A DNA stretch of 5,612 nt, taken from assembly GCA_023431215.1 (NCBI GenBank), contig JAEYXR010000073.1, positions 1 through 5,612 of the forward strand, read 5' to 3'. The position numbers and the translations under genes are program-made. The DNA is from Bacillota bacterium. Lineage in GTDB: Bacteria; Bacillota; Clostridia; Oscillospirales; Ruminococcaceae. The notes under the pieces are model-generated. The model saw nothing but the letters and a program-made list of their open reading frames with translations, had not been told where the DNA came from and did no database searches. This document shows, piece by piece, positions 1 to 5,321 of this stretch. Within the stretch, counting starts at the first letter, position 1. Each line of letters opens with the position of its first letter.

Positions 1-770
1 ATGATGCCTTTGGCTCTGCCCACCGTGCCCACTGCTCTACAGCCGGCATCACAGACTATGTAAAGGATACCGCAGTAGGTTATTTGATGCAGAAGGAAAT
101 TGCTTACTTGGGCAACGCGGTAGAAAGCCCCGTTCGTCCCTTTGTTGCCATTTTGGGCGGTGCAAAGGTTGCCGATAAGCTTAGCGTTATTGAAAACCTG
201 CTGAACAAGGTAGATACCCTTATCATTGGCGGCGGCATGGCCTATACCTTCCTCAAGGCAAAGGGCTATGAGGTAGGTACTTCTCTGGTTGATGCCGAAA
301 AAATTGACTACTGCGCAGATATGCTGAAAAAAGCCGAAGAAAAGGGCGTACAGCTGTTGTTGCCTGTGGATACCGTTGTTGCCGGTTCCTTCCCCAACCC
401 CATTGACGGCCCCATTGACGTAGAGCTGGTGGATGCCGATAAAATTCCCGCAGATAAGATGGGCCTGGACATTGGACCTAAGACCCGTGCTCTGTTTGCC
501 GGTGCTGTTTCTACCGCCAAAACCGTTGTCTGGAACGGCCCCATGGGTGTATTTGAAAATCCTGTTTTGGCAGAGGGTACCATTGCAGTAGCCAAGGCAT
601 TGGCAGACACAGATGCCACCACCATCATCGGCGGCGGTGACAGTGCAGCAGCTGTTGTTCAGCTGGGCTTTGCCGATAAGATGAGCCACATCTCCACCGG
701 CGGCGGTGCATCTTTGGAATACCTGGAAGGCAAGGTTCTGCCCGGCGTGGCTGTAATTGCCAACAAATAA
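1..770 (+). CDS. pgk: Phosphoglycerate kinase, 3' part (5' end outside window)
   Basis: Glycolytic enzyme that reversibly transfers a phosphate from 1,3-bisphosphoglycerate to ADP, giving ATP and 3-phosphoglycerate in the cytoplasm. The frame is open from the window edge: the first complete codon is at position 3 and already lies in the conserved DAFGSAHRAH substrate-binding motif, so the ATG at 84 is internal. About 255 codons are present of the usual 390-400; the N-terminal ~140 residues are missing. Visible landmarks in order are ILGGAKVADK (start of the nucleotide-binding domain), the IIGGGMAYTF segment, VVWNGPMGVFE, the GGGDSAAAV nucleotide loop and the C-terminal HISTGGGASLE motif. All are intact, so the product should be functional. 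It ends in TAA, followed 14 bases later by a GC-rich hairpin and then a membrane-protein gene on the same strand. Identification is secure; only the start is not visible. Confidence 0.98.
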   Translation, partial: DAFGSAHRAHCSTAGITDYVKDTAVGYLMQKEIAYLGNAVESPVRPFVAILGGAKVADKLSVIENLLNKVDTLIIGGGMAYTFLKAKGYEVGTSLVDAEKIDYCADMLKKAEEKGVQLLLPVDTVVAGSFPNPIDGPIDVELVDADKIPADKMGLDIGPKTRALFAGAVSTAKTVVWNGPMGVFENPVLAEGTIAVAKALADTDATTIIGGGDSAAAVVQLGFADKMSHISTGGGASLEYLEGKVLPGVAVIANK

Positions 771-784
771 GAGTGTGAACCCCC

Positions 785-820
785 GGCGGCAGCCGCTAAA
801 GATTTTGGCTGCCGCCTTTA
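785..820 (+). terminator. Intergenic hairpin after pgk, weak terminator or mRNA stabiliser
   Basis: A perfect 10-bp inverted repeat (GGCGGCAGCC at 785-794, GGCTGCCGCC at 807-816) with a 12-base loop is followed by only TTTA. The stem is very stable, but the short U-run suggests partial termination or a 3'-end stabilising/processing structure rather than a full stop. The next gene begins 26 bases after the stem and no promoter is apparent between them, so some transcription probably reads through. Confidence 0.6.
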
Positions 821-842
821 ACAAAAAATGTGAGGTGACAAA

Positions 843-1400
843 ATGGCAATGAACGTGGTTTTGGTGATAACAATGCTGGTCGTATACCTGGTGATTCTCG
901 GCGGCGTGCTGGTACTTAATGGGTTAGGGCTTTGGCGTATGGCCAAAAATGCGGGTATTTCCCAAGCATGGTCGGCTTTTTTGTATCCCACTTATATTAT
1001 GGCACTGCTGGCACAGCGCTCGCTCTTTACCTTTACCGGCAAACAGCGTGACCTTGCAAAATGGAGCCTTTGGGGTCTTTTTGCAAGTGTGGGTGCCGGT
1101 TTGCTGTGCACCATCCTTGTAGCAGTGGCAGCACTGAACGATTCGGGCTTTATGATGGTACTGATGGTGTTGTGCTCTTTGGTGCTGAGTGTTGTTATAC
1201 TGGCCGTTACAGTGCTTCATTGCTACTGTCTGTATTACGTACTCAAAGATTACTGCCCCGGCAACGAGGTTCTGTTATTTGGGCTGAGCATTTTTTTCGG
1301 CATTGTGGCACCCATTGTGTTTTTGGTACAGATGAATACCGTACCTGTTTCGGTGGCAGGTCGAACCCCCTATCAGCAGCCAAAGTATAACAGGGTATAA
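843..1400 (+). CDS. Integral membrane protein of unknown function within the glycolytic cluster
   Basis: A 185-residue hydrophobic protein starting at ATG 843, with GAGGTG (832-837) five bases upstream. An ATG at 849 is a less well spaced alternative. Likely membrane segments lie at about residues 4-30, 73-98, 102-132 and 142-164, with a polar C-terminal tail of about 20 residues. The loop after the first helix (WRMAKNAGISQAWSAF, then YPTY, 31-51) and the C-terminal DYCPGNEVLLFGLSIFFGI stretch (136-154) resemble a widespread Clostridial family of small membrane proteins. In that family, as I remember it, a MAKxxGIxxAWLAxIP-type loop precedes further helices and an 'NAVLFxxLSI' last helix. I know no established function for it and assign none. 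Cysteines cluster at 127, 129 and 138. It lies between pgk and tpiA on the same strand and is probably cotranscribed with them. The family resemblance is from memory and not confirmed by search. Confidence 0.85.
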   Translation: MAMNVVLVITMLVVYLVILGGVLVLNGLGLWRMAKNAGISQAWSAFLYPTYIMALLAQRSLFTFTGKQRDLAKWSLWGLFASVGAGLLCTILVAVAALNDSGFMMVLMVLCSLVLSVVILAVTVLHCYCLYYVLKDYCPGNEVLLFGLSIFFGIVAPIVFLVQMNTVPVSVAGRTPYQQPKYNRV

Positions 1401-1531
1401 AGCAGCTGCCGGGCTGCAACCCCACAGGAAAATAGCTTTGATTGACAGATGCAACTATCTGTTGGACTACAGACAACATAAACATAGCTTTTATTTGCAA
1501 AGACGTGATTCATACAAACAAGAGAAAAGAA

Positions 1532-1545
1532 AAGGAGTTTTATCC
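1532..1545 (+). promoter_or_regulatory. Ribosome binding site deciding the tpiA start
   Basis: AGGAG at 1533-1537 lies eight bases before the ATG at 1546. The reading frame is open further upstream to an ATG at 1438, but those 36 residues are polar and unlike any TpiA N-terminus. The ribosome binding site fixes the real start at 1546. Confidence 0.85.
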
Positions 1546-2313
1546 ATGAATAAAGCACTTCGTCAAGCCGTTATCGCCGGCAACTGGAAAATGAACAAAA
1601 ACCGCGCAGAGGCCAAGGCTCTCATTGCAGAAATGATTCCCATGGTGAAGGATGCTGACTGCGGCGTTGTCATCTGCGTGCCCTATACCAACCTGGAAAC
1701 TGCTTTGGAGGCTACCAAGGGCACCAACATCAAGGTGGGTGCCGAAAACTGCCACTGGGCAAATTCCGGTGCCTTTACCGGCGAAATTTCTGCCGATATG
1801 CTGGTAGAAATGGGTGTTGAGTATGTGGTCATTGGCCACAGCGAGCGCCGCCAGTATTTTGGTGAAACCGATGTAACTGTCAACAAGCGTGTTCGTGCCG
1901 CTTTGGACGCAGGCCTGAAGGTTATCCTGTGCGTGGGTGAGCTGTTGGAGCAGCGCGAAGCCGGTATCACCGAGGAAATCTGCGGCATGCAGACCAAGGT
2001 TGCACTGGGTGGAGTTACCGAGGCAGAGCTGAAAAATATCATCATTGCTTACGAGCCTGTTTGGGCCATCGGCACCGGCAAAACCGCCACTGCCGAGCAG
2101 GCCAATGAGGTCAACCATTATATCCGCACCGTTGTTGAGAGCCTGTATGGCAAGACAGCTGCCGATGGTATTACCATTCAGTACGGCGGCTCCATGAACG
2201 CTGCCAATGCAGAAGAGCTGACTGCACAGCCTGATGTTGATGGCGGTTTAATCGGCGGCGCTTCCCTCAAGGCTGCTGACTTTGCTGCCATTGTCAAAGC
2301 AGCTTCCCGCTAA
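1546..2313 (+). CDS. tpiA: Triosephosphate isomerase
   Basis: Cytoplasmic TIM-barrel enzyme interconverting dihydroxyacetone phosphate and glyceraldehyde 3-phosphate. The product is 255 residues, normal for the bacterial family (about 250). Catalytic residues are all visible: N13 and K15 in AGNWKMN, the electrophile H98 in VVIGHSERR and the base E170 in AYEPVWAIGTG. The flexible phosphate-gripping loop 6 follows at 171-181, and the phosphate-binding YGGS (213-216) and GGLIGGAS (233-240) turns are present. The start at 1546 is set by an AGGAG site. It lies 145 bases after the membrane-protein gene, a gap long enough for an internal promoter, although I see no convincing one. It precedes gpmI by 63 bases on the same strand. 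Nothing appears damaged. Confidence 0.98.
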   Translation: MNKALRQAVIAGNWKMNKNRAEAKALIAEMIPMVKDADCGVVICVPYTNLETALEATKGTNIKVGAENCHWANSGAFTGEISADMLVEMGVEYVVIGHSERRQYFGETDVTVNKRVRAALDAGLKVILCVGELLEQREAGITEEICGMQTKVALGGVTEAELKNIIIAYEPVWAIGTGKTATAEQANEVNHYIRTVVESLYGKTAADGITIQYGGSMNAANAEELTAQPDVDGGLIGGASLKAADFAAIVKAASR

Positions 2314-2323
2314 ACCAATCCTT

Positions 2324-2347
2324 GGGGTAGCCAATGGCTGCCCCTTT
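2324..2347 (+). terminator. Intergenic hairpin between tpiA and gpmI
   Basis: GGGGTAGCC (2324-2332) pairs with GGCTGCCCC (2336-2344) as a 9-bp stem with one G-U pair and a three-base AAT loop. It is followed by TTTCCG, which is a poor U-tract. It begins 11 bases after the tpiA stop. It may be a partial terminator or a 3'-end stabilising structure. The gpmI ribosome binding site lies about 20 bases further on, so translation of gpmI should not be masked. Confidence 0.5.
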
Positions 2348-2376
2348 CCGATTTTCTATTGAAAAGGAGCACCCCC

Positions 2377-3894
2377 ATGAAAAAACCTTTGGCTCTCATT
2401 ATTCTGGATGGCTTTGGCCACCGCAAAGAGGAGTACGGCAACGCCATTGCTGCTGCCAACACTCCTAATATTGACAAAATGTTTGCAACCTATCCTCATA
2501 CGGATATCGGTGCTTCCGGCATGGATGTGGGCTTGCCCGACGGCCAGATGGGCAACTCTGAAGTAGGTCATACCAACATTGGCGCAGGCCGTATTGTGTA
2601 CCAGGAGCTGACCCGCATCACCAAGTCCATTGCTGACGGAGACTTTTTTCAGAATGAGACACTGCTTGCTGCTGTGGAAAACTGCAAGGTCCACGGCAGT
2701 GCTCTGCACCTGATGGGTCTGCTTAGTGACGGTGGTGTACACAGCCACAACTCTCACCTGTATGGTCTGCTGGAGCTGGCCAAAAAAGCCGGGCTTACCA
2801 AGGTATATGTCCACTGCTTTATGGACGGCCGCGATGTACCACCCTCCTCCGGTAAAGACTTTGTGGCAAACCTTGCAGCAAAGATGCAGGAAATTGGCGT
2901 AGGCAGCATTGCCACCGTTATGGGACGTTACTATGCCATGGACCGCGACAACCGCTGGGAGCGCGTCTCCAAGGCCTACGACGCCATGGTAAACGGGGTG
3001 GGAACCATTACCTCCGACCCTGTAGCCGTCATGGAGCAGTCTTATGCAGAGGGCGTTACCGATGAATTTGTGGTGCCTGCTGTATGCGATTTAAAGGGCA
3101 GCATTTCTGCCAACGACTCGGTCATCTTCTTTAACTTCCGCCCCGACCGTGCCCGTGAAATTACCCGTACGCTGGTAGATGCCGACTTTAACGGCTTTGA
3201 ACGCAAAAAAGGCCTCTTCCCCCTATTTTTTGTGTGCATGACTCAGTATGACGCTTCTATGCCCAATGTGCATGTTGCCTTTAAGCCCCAGTCTTTAAAT
3301 AACACCCTGGGTCAATACCTGGCAGATAAAGGCCTTGTGCAGCTGCGTATTGCCGAAACTGAAAAATATGCTCACGTTACCTTCTTTTTTAACGGCGGTG
3401 TAGAAACCCCTTGTGACAACGAGGACCGTGCGCTGATTCCCTCCCCCAAGGTGGCAACCTACGACCTTAAGCCCGAAATGAGTGCCTATGAGGTTACCGA
3501 TGAGGTGCTGGCACGTCTGGACAGCGGTAAGTATGATGTAATCATCCTTAACTACGCCAACTGCGATATGGTAGGACATACCGGTGTATTTTCTGCGGCT
3601 GTACAAGCTGTAGAAGCCGTAGATACCTGCCTGGGTAAGGTTGTGGATAAAATTTTGGCCATGGGTGGCGCTGCGCTGATTACAGCAGACCATGGCAATG
3701 CCGACCAAATGTACGAGCCCGATGGCTCTCCTTTTACTGCACACACCGTCAGCCCTGTGCCTCTGCTGGCAGTTGGGCTGGGTGATGTTAACCTACGTGA
3801 AGGCGGGCGTCTGGCAGACCTTGCACCCACCATGCTGCAGATACTGGGCTTACCCCAGCCTGTGGAAATGGATGGGAAGAGTCTCTTGGCATAA
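2377..3894 (+). CDS. gpmI: 2,3-bisphosphoglycerate-independent phosphoglycerate mutase
   Basis: Interconverts 3-phosphoglycerate and 2-phosphoglycerate through a phosphoserine intermediate, using two Mn2+ ions. It belongs to the alkaline-phosphatase superfamily. The product is 505 residues, close to the usual ~510. Metal and catalytic residues expected for the family are visible: D11 (LDGFG), the nucleophile S61 (GNSEVGHTNIGAGR), H122, D153 in DGRD, R184 and R190 (GRYYAMDRDNRW), R255/R258 (FRPDRAR), K330, D397 and H401 (CDMVGH), D438-H439 (ITADHGNAD) and H456 (TAHTVSP). Start at ATG 2377 is chosen because AGGAG (2365-2369) sits seven bases before it; an in-frame TTG at 2359 lies upstream of that site and is not the start. 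It is the last gene of the glycolytic run and ends at a strong terminator. Known Bacillus homologues are Mn- and pH-sensitive; the same is inferred here. Confidence 0.98.
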   Translation: MKKPLALIILDGFGHRKEEYGNAIAAANTPNIDKMFATYPHTDIGASGMDVGLPDGQMGNSEVGHTNIGAGRIVYQELTRITKSIADGDFFQNETLLAAVENCKVHGSALHLMGLLSDGGVHSHNSHLYGLLELAKKAGLTKVYVHCFMDGRDVPPSSGKDFVANLAAKMQEIGVGSIATVMGRYYAMDRDNRWERVSKAYDAMVNGVGTITSDPVAVMEQSYAEGVTDEFVVPAVCDLKGSISANDSVIFFNFRPDRAREITRTLVDADFNGFERKKGLFPLFFVCMTQYDASMPNVHVAFKPQSLNNTLGQYLADKGLVQLRIAETEKYAHVTFFFNGGVETPCDNEDRALIPSPKVATYDLKPEMSAYEVTDEVLARLDSGKYDVIILNYANCDMVGHTGVFSAAVQAVEAVDTCLGKVVDKILAMGGAALITADHGNADQMYEPDGSPFTAHTVSPVPLLAVGLGDVNLREGGRLADLAPTMLQILGLPQPVEMDGKSLLA

Positions 3895-3909
3895 CACGGA
3901 AACAAGCTG

Positions 3910-3936
3910 AAAGGACCGCGAAAGCGGTCCTTTTTT
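3910..3936 (+). terminator. Strong Rho-independent terminator of the glycolytic operon
   Basis: AAAGGACCGC (3910-3919) pairs perfectly with GCGGTCCTTT (3924-3933) around a GAAA tetraloop (3920-3923), and the T-run covers 3931-3936. It begins 15 bases after the gpmI stop and has all the hallmarks of an intrinsic terminator. Confidence 0.93.
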
Positions 3937-3975
3937 ATGATGCAATTCCATTTTTCTTCAAAAACGATTGAGCTT

Positions 3976-4002
3976 TTGCGGGTGGAATGCAAATGCTATA
4001 GT
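3976..4002 (+). promoter_or_regulatory. Candidate extended -10 promoter for the small lipoprotein gene
   Basis: TATAGT at 3997-4002 (5 of 6 consensus) is preceded by TG at 3994-3995 with one base between, i.e. an extended -10 element. The best -35 match (TTGCGG, 3976-3981) is weak and only 15 bases away; TTGAGC at 3968 is better but 23 bases away. It lies just after the operon terminator and before the next + strand gene, where a promoter is needed. Predicted start is near 4009, giving a leader of about 135 bases. Confidence 0.4.
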
Positions 4003-4027
4003 AAAGGTTTTAGAAGACTAATAAAAA

Positions 4028-4062
4028 GATGATAAATTAAAATTATTTTTCAATTTATCATC
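4028..4062. repeat. Perfect 11-bp inverted repeat in the leader of the small lipoprotein gene
   Basis: GATGATAAATT (4028-4038) and AATTTATCATC (4052-4062) are perfect reverse complements separated by 13 AT-rich bases. The right arm is followed by AGCTGG, not by a T-run, so this is not an ordinary terminator on the + strand. It lies about 20 bases after the predicted transcription start. It could be an operator for a dimeric repressor or a leader RNA hairpin. Confidence 0.6.
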
Positions 4063-4144
4063 AGCTGGAATAATTAAGAAACCAATATTTTATAGGGATA
4101 CCATTCACAAGGCGGGAAACAATGACAGCATAGAGGTGATAAAA

Positions 4145-4300
4145 ATGCGTACAATGATTCTTGTAATGCTTAGTTTAATTTTTATGCTTGGCTGTGGTGG
4201 CACAAAAATAGATGTTCGGCAGACCGCCAGTTCTTCTTTGGTTACGGATGATTTGGCACAAAGTCTGTTTTTATTTGTAGATGAAGTTCCTAAGCCATAA
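4145..4300 (+). CDS. Small putative lipoprotein, 51 residues
   Basis: Short gene starting at ATG 4145 with GAGGTG (4133-4138) six bases upstream and ending at TAA 4298-4300. The N-terminus has one arginine, then a hydrophobic stretch (residues 4-15) ending in MLGC. This looks like a lipobox with cleavage before C17, although M rather than L/I/V at -3 is less usual. After cleavage only about 35 residues remain, polar and rich in S, T and D and ending VDEVPKP. It has its own candidate promoter and a downstream hairpin, so it appears to be an independent unit. I do not recognise a family. It might be a real small cell-envelope protein or a degraded remnant of a longer lipoprotein: the frame simply stops and the following bases do not obviously continue it. 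The ribosome binding site plus signal sequence argue for a real gene. Confidence 0.62.
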   Translation: MRTMILVMLSLIFMLGCGGTKIDVRQTASSSLVTDDLAQSLFLFVDEVPKP

Positions 4301-4308
4301 AAGTGGAT

Positions 4309-4349
4309 AAAAAATACCCCCAAAGCGCTTTTTTCAGAGCAGAGGGGGT
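4309..4349 (-). terminator. Terminator between converging genes, best on the - strand
   Basis: ACCCCC (4316-4321) pairs with GGGGGT (4344-4349) across a 22-base loop. Read on the - strand the stem is followed by ATTTTTTATCC, a good U-tract, so it suits the acetyltransferase gene ending at 4384. On the + strand it is followed only by TTCTGT, giving a weaker stop for the lipoprotein gene. The loop contains a 10-bp palindrome, AAAGCGCTTT (4322-4331). Confidence 0.6.
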
Positions 4350-4383
4350 TTCTGTATGTAATTTTATAGGTATCCATAACACT

Positions 4384-4863
4384 TCAGCGGTGTTTTTCCA
4401 TATCGTAGTGAGCTTCAAAGTGGCTGGATTCAACGGTAGGCTTTGTTCCTCCCTTATACCAATATCCCATTTTTTCATAAAAAGCACAGGCTGTCAGTGA
4501 GGCCGGTACCTCAATGCGCTTGGCACGAAGAAAAAAATCATCCTGTTCTAGGGCATGGATTATTTTTTGCCCCAGGCCCTTTCCGTGATACTCCGGCAGT
4601 ACAAATACAGTAAGCAGAATACTTTCGGTTAGGCTGCCGTTAAGACTATCAATTGCTCCACTGCCTACAATTGTATTGTCATCACAAAGTACATACAGAT
4701 GAGCGGTGGAGGCAATTTGCATTATTTTGGCAGCATCATACTGCTTTGCCATCTTCTGCATCTCCGCCAGGGGATAATCTTTGCTGTTTACCTCCAGCAG
4801 GTTGCGGCAAACCAACTGGGAGACTGCTTCTGCATCAACAGGATTAAATCTGCGTATCTCCAC
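4384..4863 (-). CDS. GNAT-family N-acetyltransferase
   Basis: A 159-residue single-domain acetyltransferase of the GNAT fold, transferring an acetyl group from acetyl-CoA to an amine; the substrate cannot be deduced. The N-terminus MEIRRFNPVDAEAV is typical beta1-alpha1. The acetyl-CoA pyrophosphate loop (motif A) is FVLPEYHGKGLGQKII at 87-102, with the Q/R-x-x-G-x-G/A pattern represented by H93-G-K-G-L-G98. Motif B is ASLTACAFYEKMGY at 121-134. Start is a GTG at 4863: an in-frame stop lies three codons upstream and no in-frame ATG gives the family N-terminus. A GAGG sequence lies about 12 bases upstream, a little far, so translation may be modest. It is transcribed leftward, convergent with the lipoprotein gene, and ends before a hairpin with a - strand U-tract. 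No convincing promoter was found upstream in 4864-4968. Confidence 0.93.
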   Translation of the reverse strand: MEIRRFNPVDAEAVSQLVCRNLLEVNSKDYPLAEMQKMAKQYDAAKIMQIASTAHLYVLCDDNTIVGSGAIDSLNGSLTESILLTVFVLPEYHGKGLGQKIIHALEQDDFFLRAKRIEVPASLTACAFYEKMGYWYKGGTKPTVESSHFEAHYDMEKHR

Positions 4864-4968
4864 AACAGCTCACATCCTCAACTTAAATATGGTATAACCT
4901 TTTATTTAGGATAGCATAAATTCTGAAACAATAGAAGAAATAAAGTAATACAATAGTTTGCAAAAAAG

Positions 4969-4996
4969 AAAAAAGCAGTCCAAAGACTGCTTTTTT

Positions 4997-4997
<1 letters not shown>
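4969..4997. terminator. Bidirectional intrinsic terminator downstream of the tRNA remnant
   Basis: GCAGTC (4975-4980) and GACTGC (4985-4990) form a stem around a CAAA loop, flanked by six A (4969-4974) on the left and seven T (4991-4997) on the right. It therefore terminates in both directions. In the - direction it follows directly after the tRNA CCA end, the usual place for a tRNA terminator. It also isolates the acetyltransferase gene from anything upstream. Confidence 0.85.
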
Positions 4998-5042
<45 letters not shown>

Positions 5043-5052
5043 TGCGGTCGGG

Positions 5053-5202
5053 TCATACAAAGGACGCTTTCCAGCGGTTTTCGGCCCTTTCTGCTGAGTC
5101 TCCCCATCCTTTCCACAGCTCTTCCGTCCATTTGTTCCATAGACTTTTGTTCCCGTATGGGTCATGGTTTGGGTCAAATGGGGACGCTTGTGAGAACAAC
5201 AA
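5053..5202 (-). CDS. Possible short tryptophan-rich reading frame, doubtful
   Basis: A 49-codon frame bounded by in-frame TGA codons, with TTG TTG as the only candidate start and no Shine-Dalgarno sequence before it. The product would contain PFDPNHDPYGNKSLWNKW followed by EELWKGWGDSAERAENRW, with five tryptophans, regular charge alternation and a helix-like C-terminus. This is unusually protein-like for a frame in supposedly non-coding DNA. It may be the surviving 3' end of a decayed element gene or a very small accessory protein. The W-x-x-GW-x-x-A pattern faintly recalls small RMF-like proteins, but I make no assignment. It ends 11 bases before the tRNA remnant. Confidence 0.25.
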   Translation of the reverse strand: MLFSQASPFDPNHDPYGNKSLWNKWTEELWKGWGDSAERAENRWKASFV

Positions 5203-5267
5203 TCACGGATAGCGGCTCAGAAATTAACACACAGAAAACAAAGAAAAGGGAATGGAGCCTCGTACTA

Positions 5268-5296
5268 TTTACAGCACATCGTAATCTATGTATACT
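5268..5296 (+). promoter_or_regulatory. Sigma-A type promoter of the DUF1653-like gene
   Basis: TTTACA (5268-5273, 5 of 6) and TATACT (5291-5296, 5 of 6) are separated by exactly 17 bases. The predicted transcription start is near 5303, just before the purine-rich ribosome binding site. The position supports the TTG start at 5322 over in-frame ATG codons at 5157 and 5178, which lie upstream of the promoter. Confidence 0.68.
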
Positions 5297-5321
5297 GAAG
5301 CAGAGAGGGGGAGATGAGGGC

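Noticed and set aside
1402..1417. Small GCAGC/GCTGC inverted repeat after the membrane-protein gene
   Set aside because: Only five base pairs and no T-run, so too weak to call a terminator.
1442..1470. Perfect TTGACA (1442-1447) upstream of tpiA as a possible -35 box
   Set aside because: No acceptable -10 lies 16-18 bases downstream (GACTAC region). The hexamer also overlaps a small inverted repeat, ACAGAT/ATCTGT, so I do not call a promoter.
1438..1545. Possible 36-residue N-terminal extension of TpiA from ATG 1438
   Set aside because: The AGGAG site at 1533-1537 fits ATG 1546, and the extension is polar, lysine- and arginine-rich and absent from the family.
4105..4377. 90-codon - strand frame antisense to the small lipoprotein gene
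   Set aside because: Low-complexity hydrophobic and basic translation with no recognisable domain; the + strand frame has the better ribosome binding site and signal sequence.
5157..5321. Longer DUF1653-like protein starting at ATG 5157 or 5178
   Set aside because: These starts lie upstream of the good promoter at 5268-5296 and lack a ribosome binding site, and the added residues do not resemble a conserved domain.
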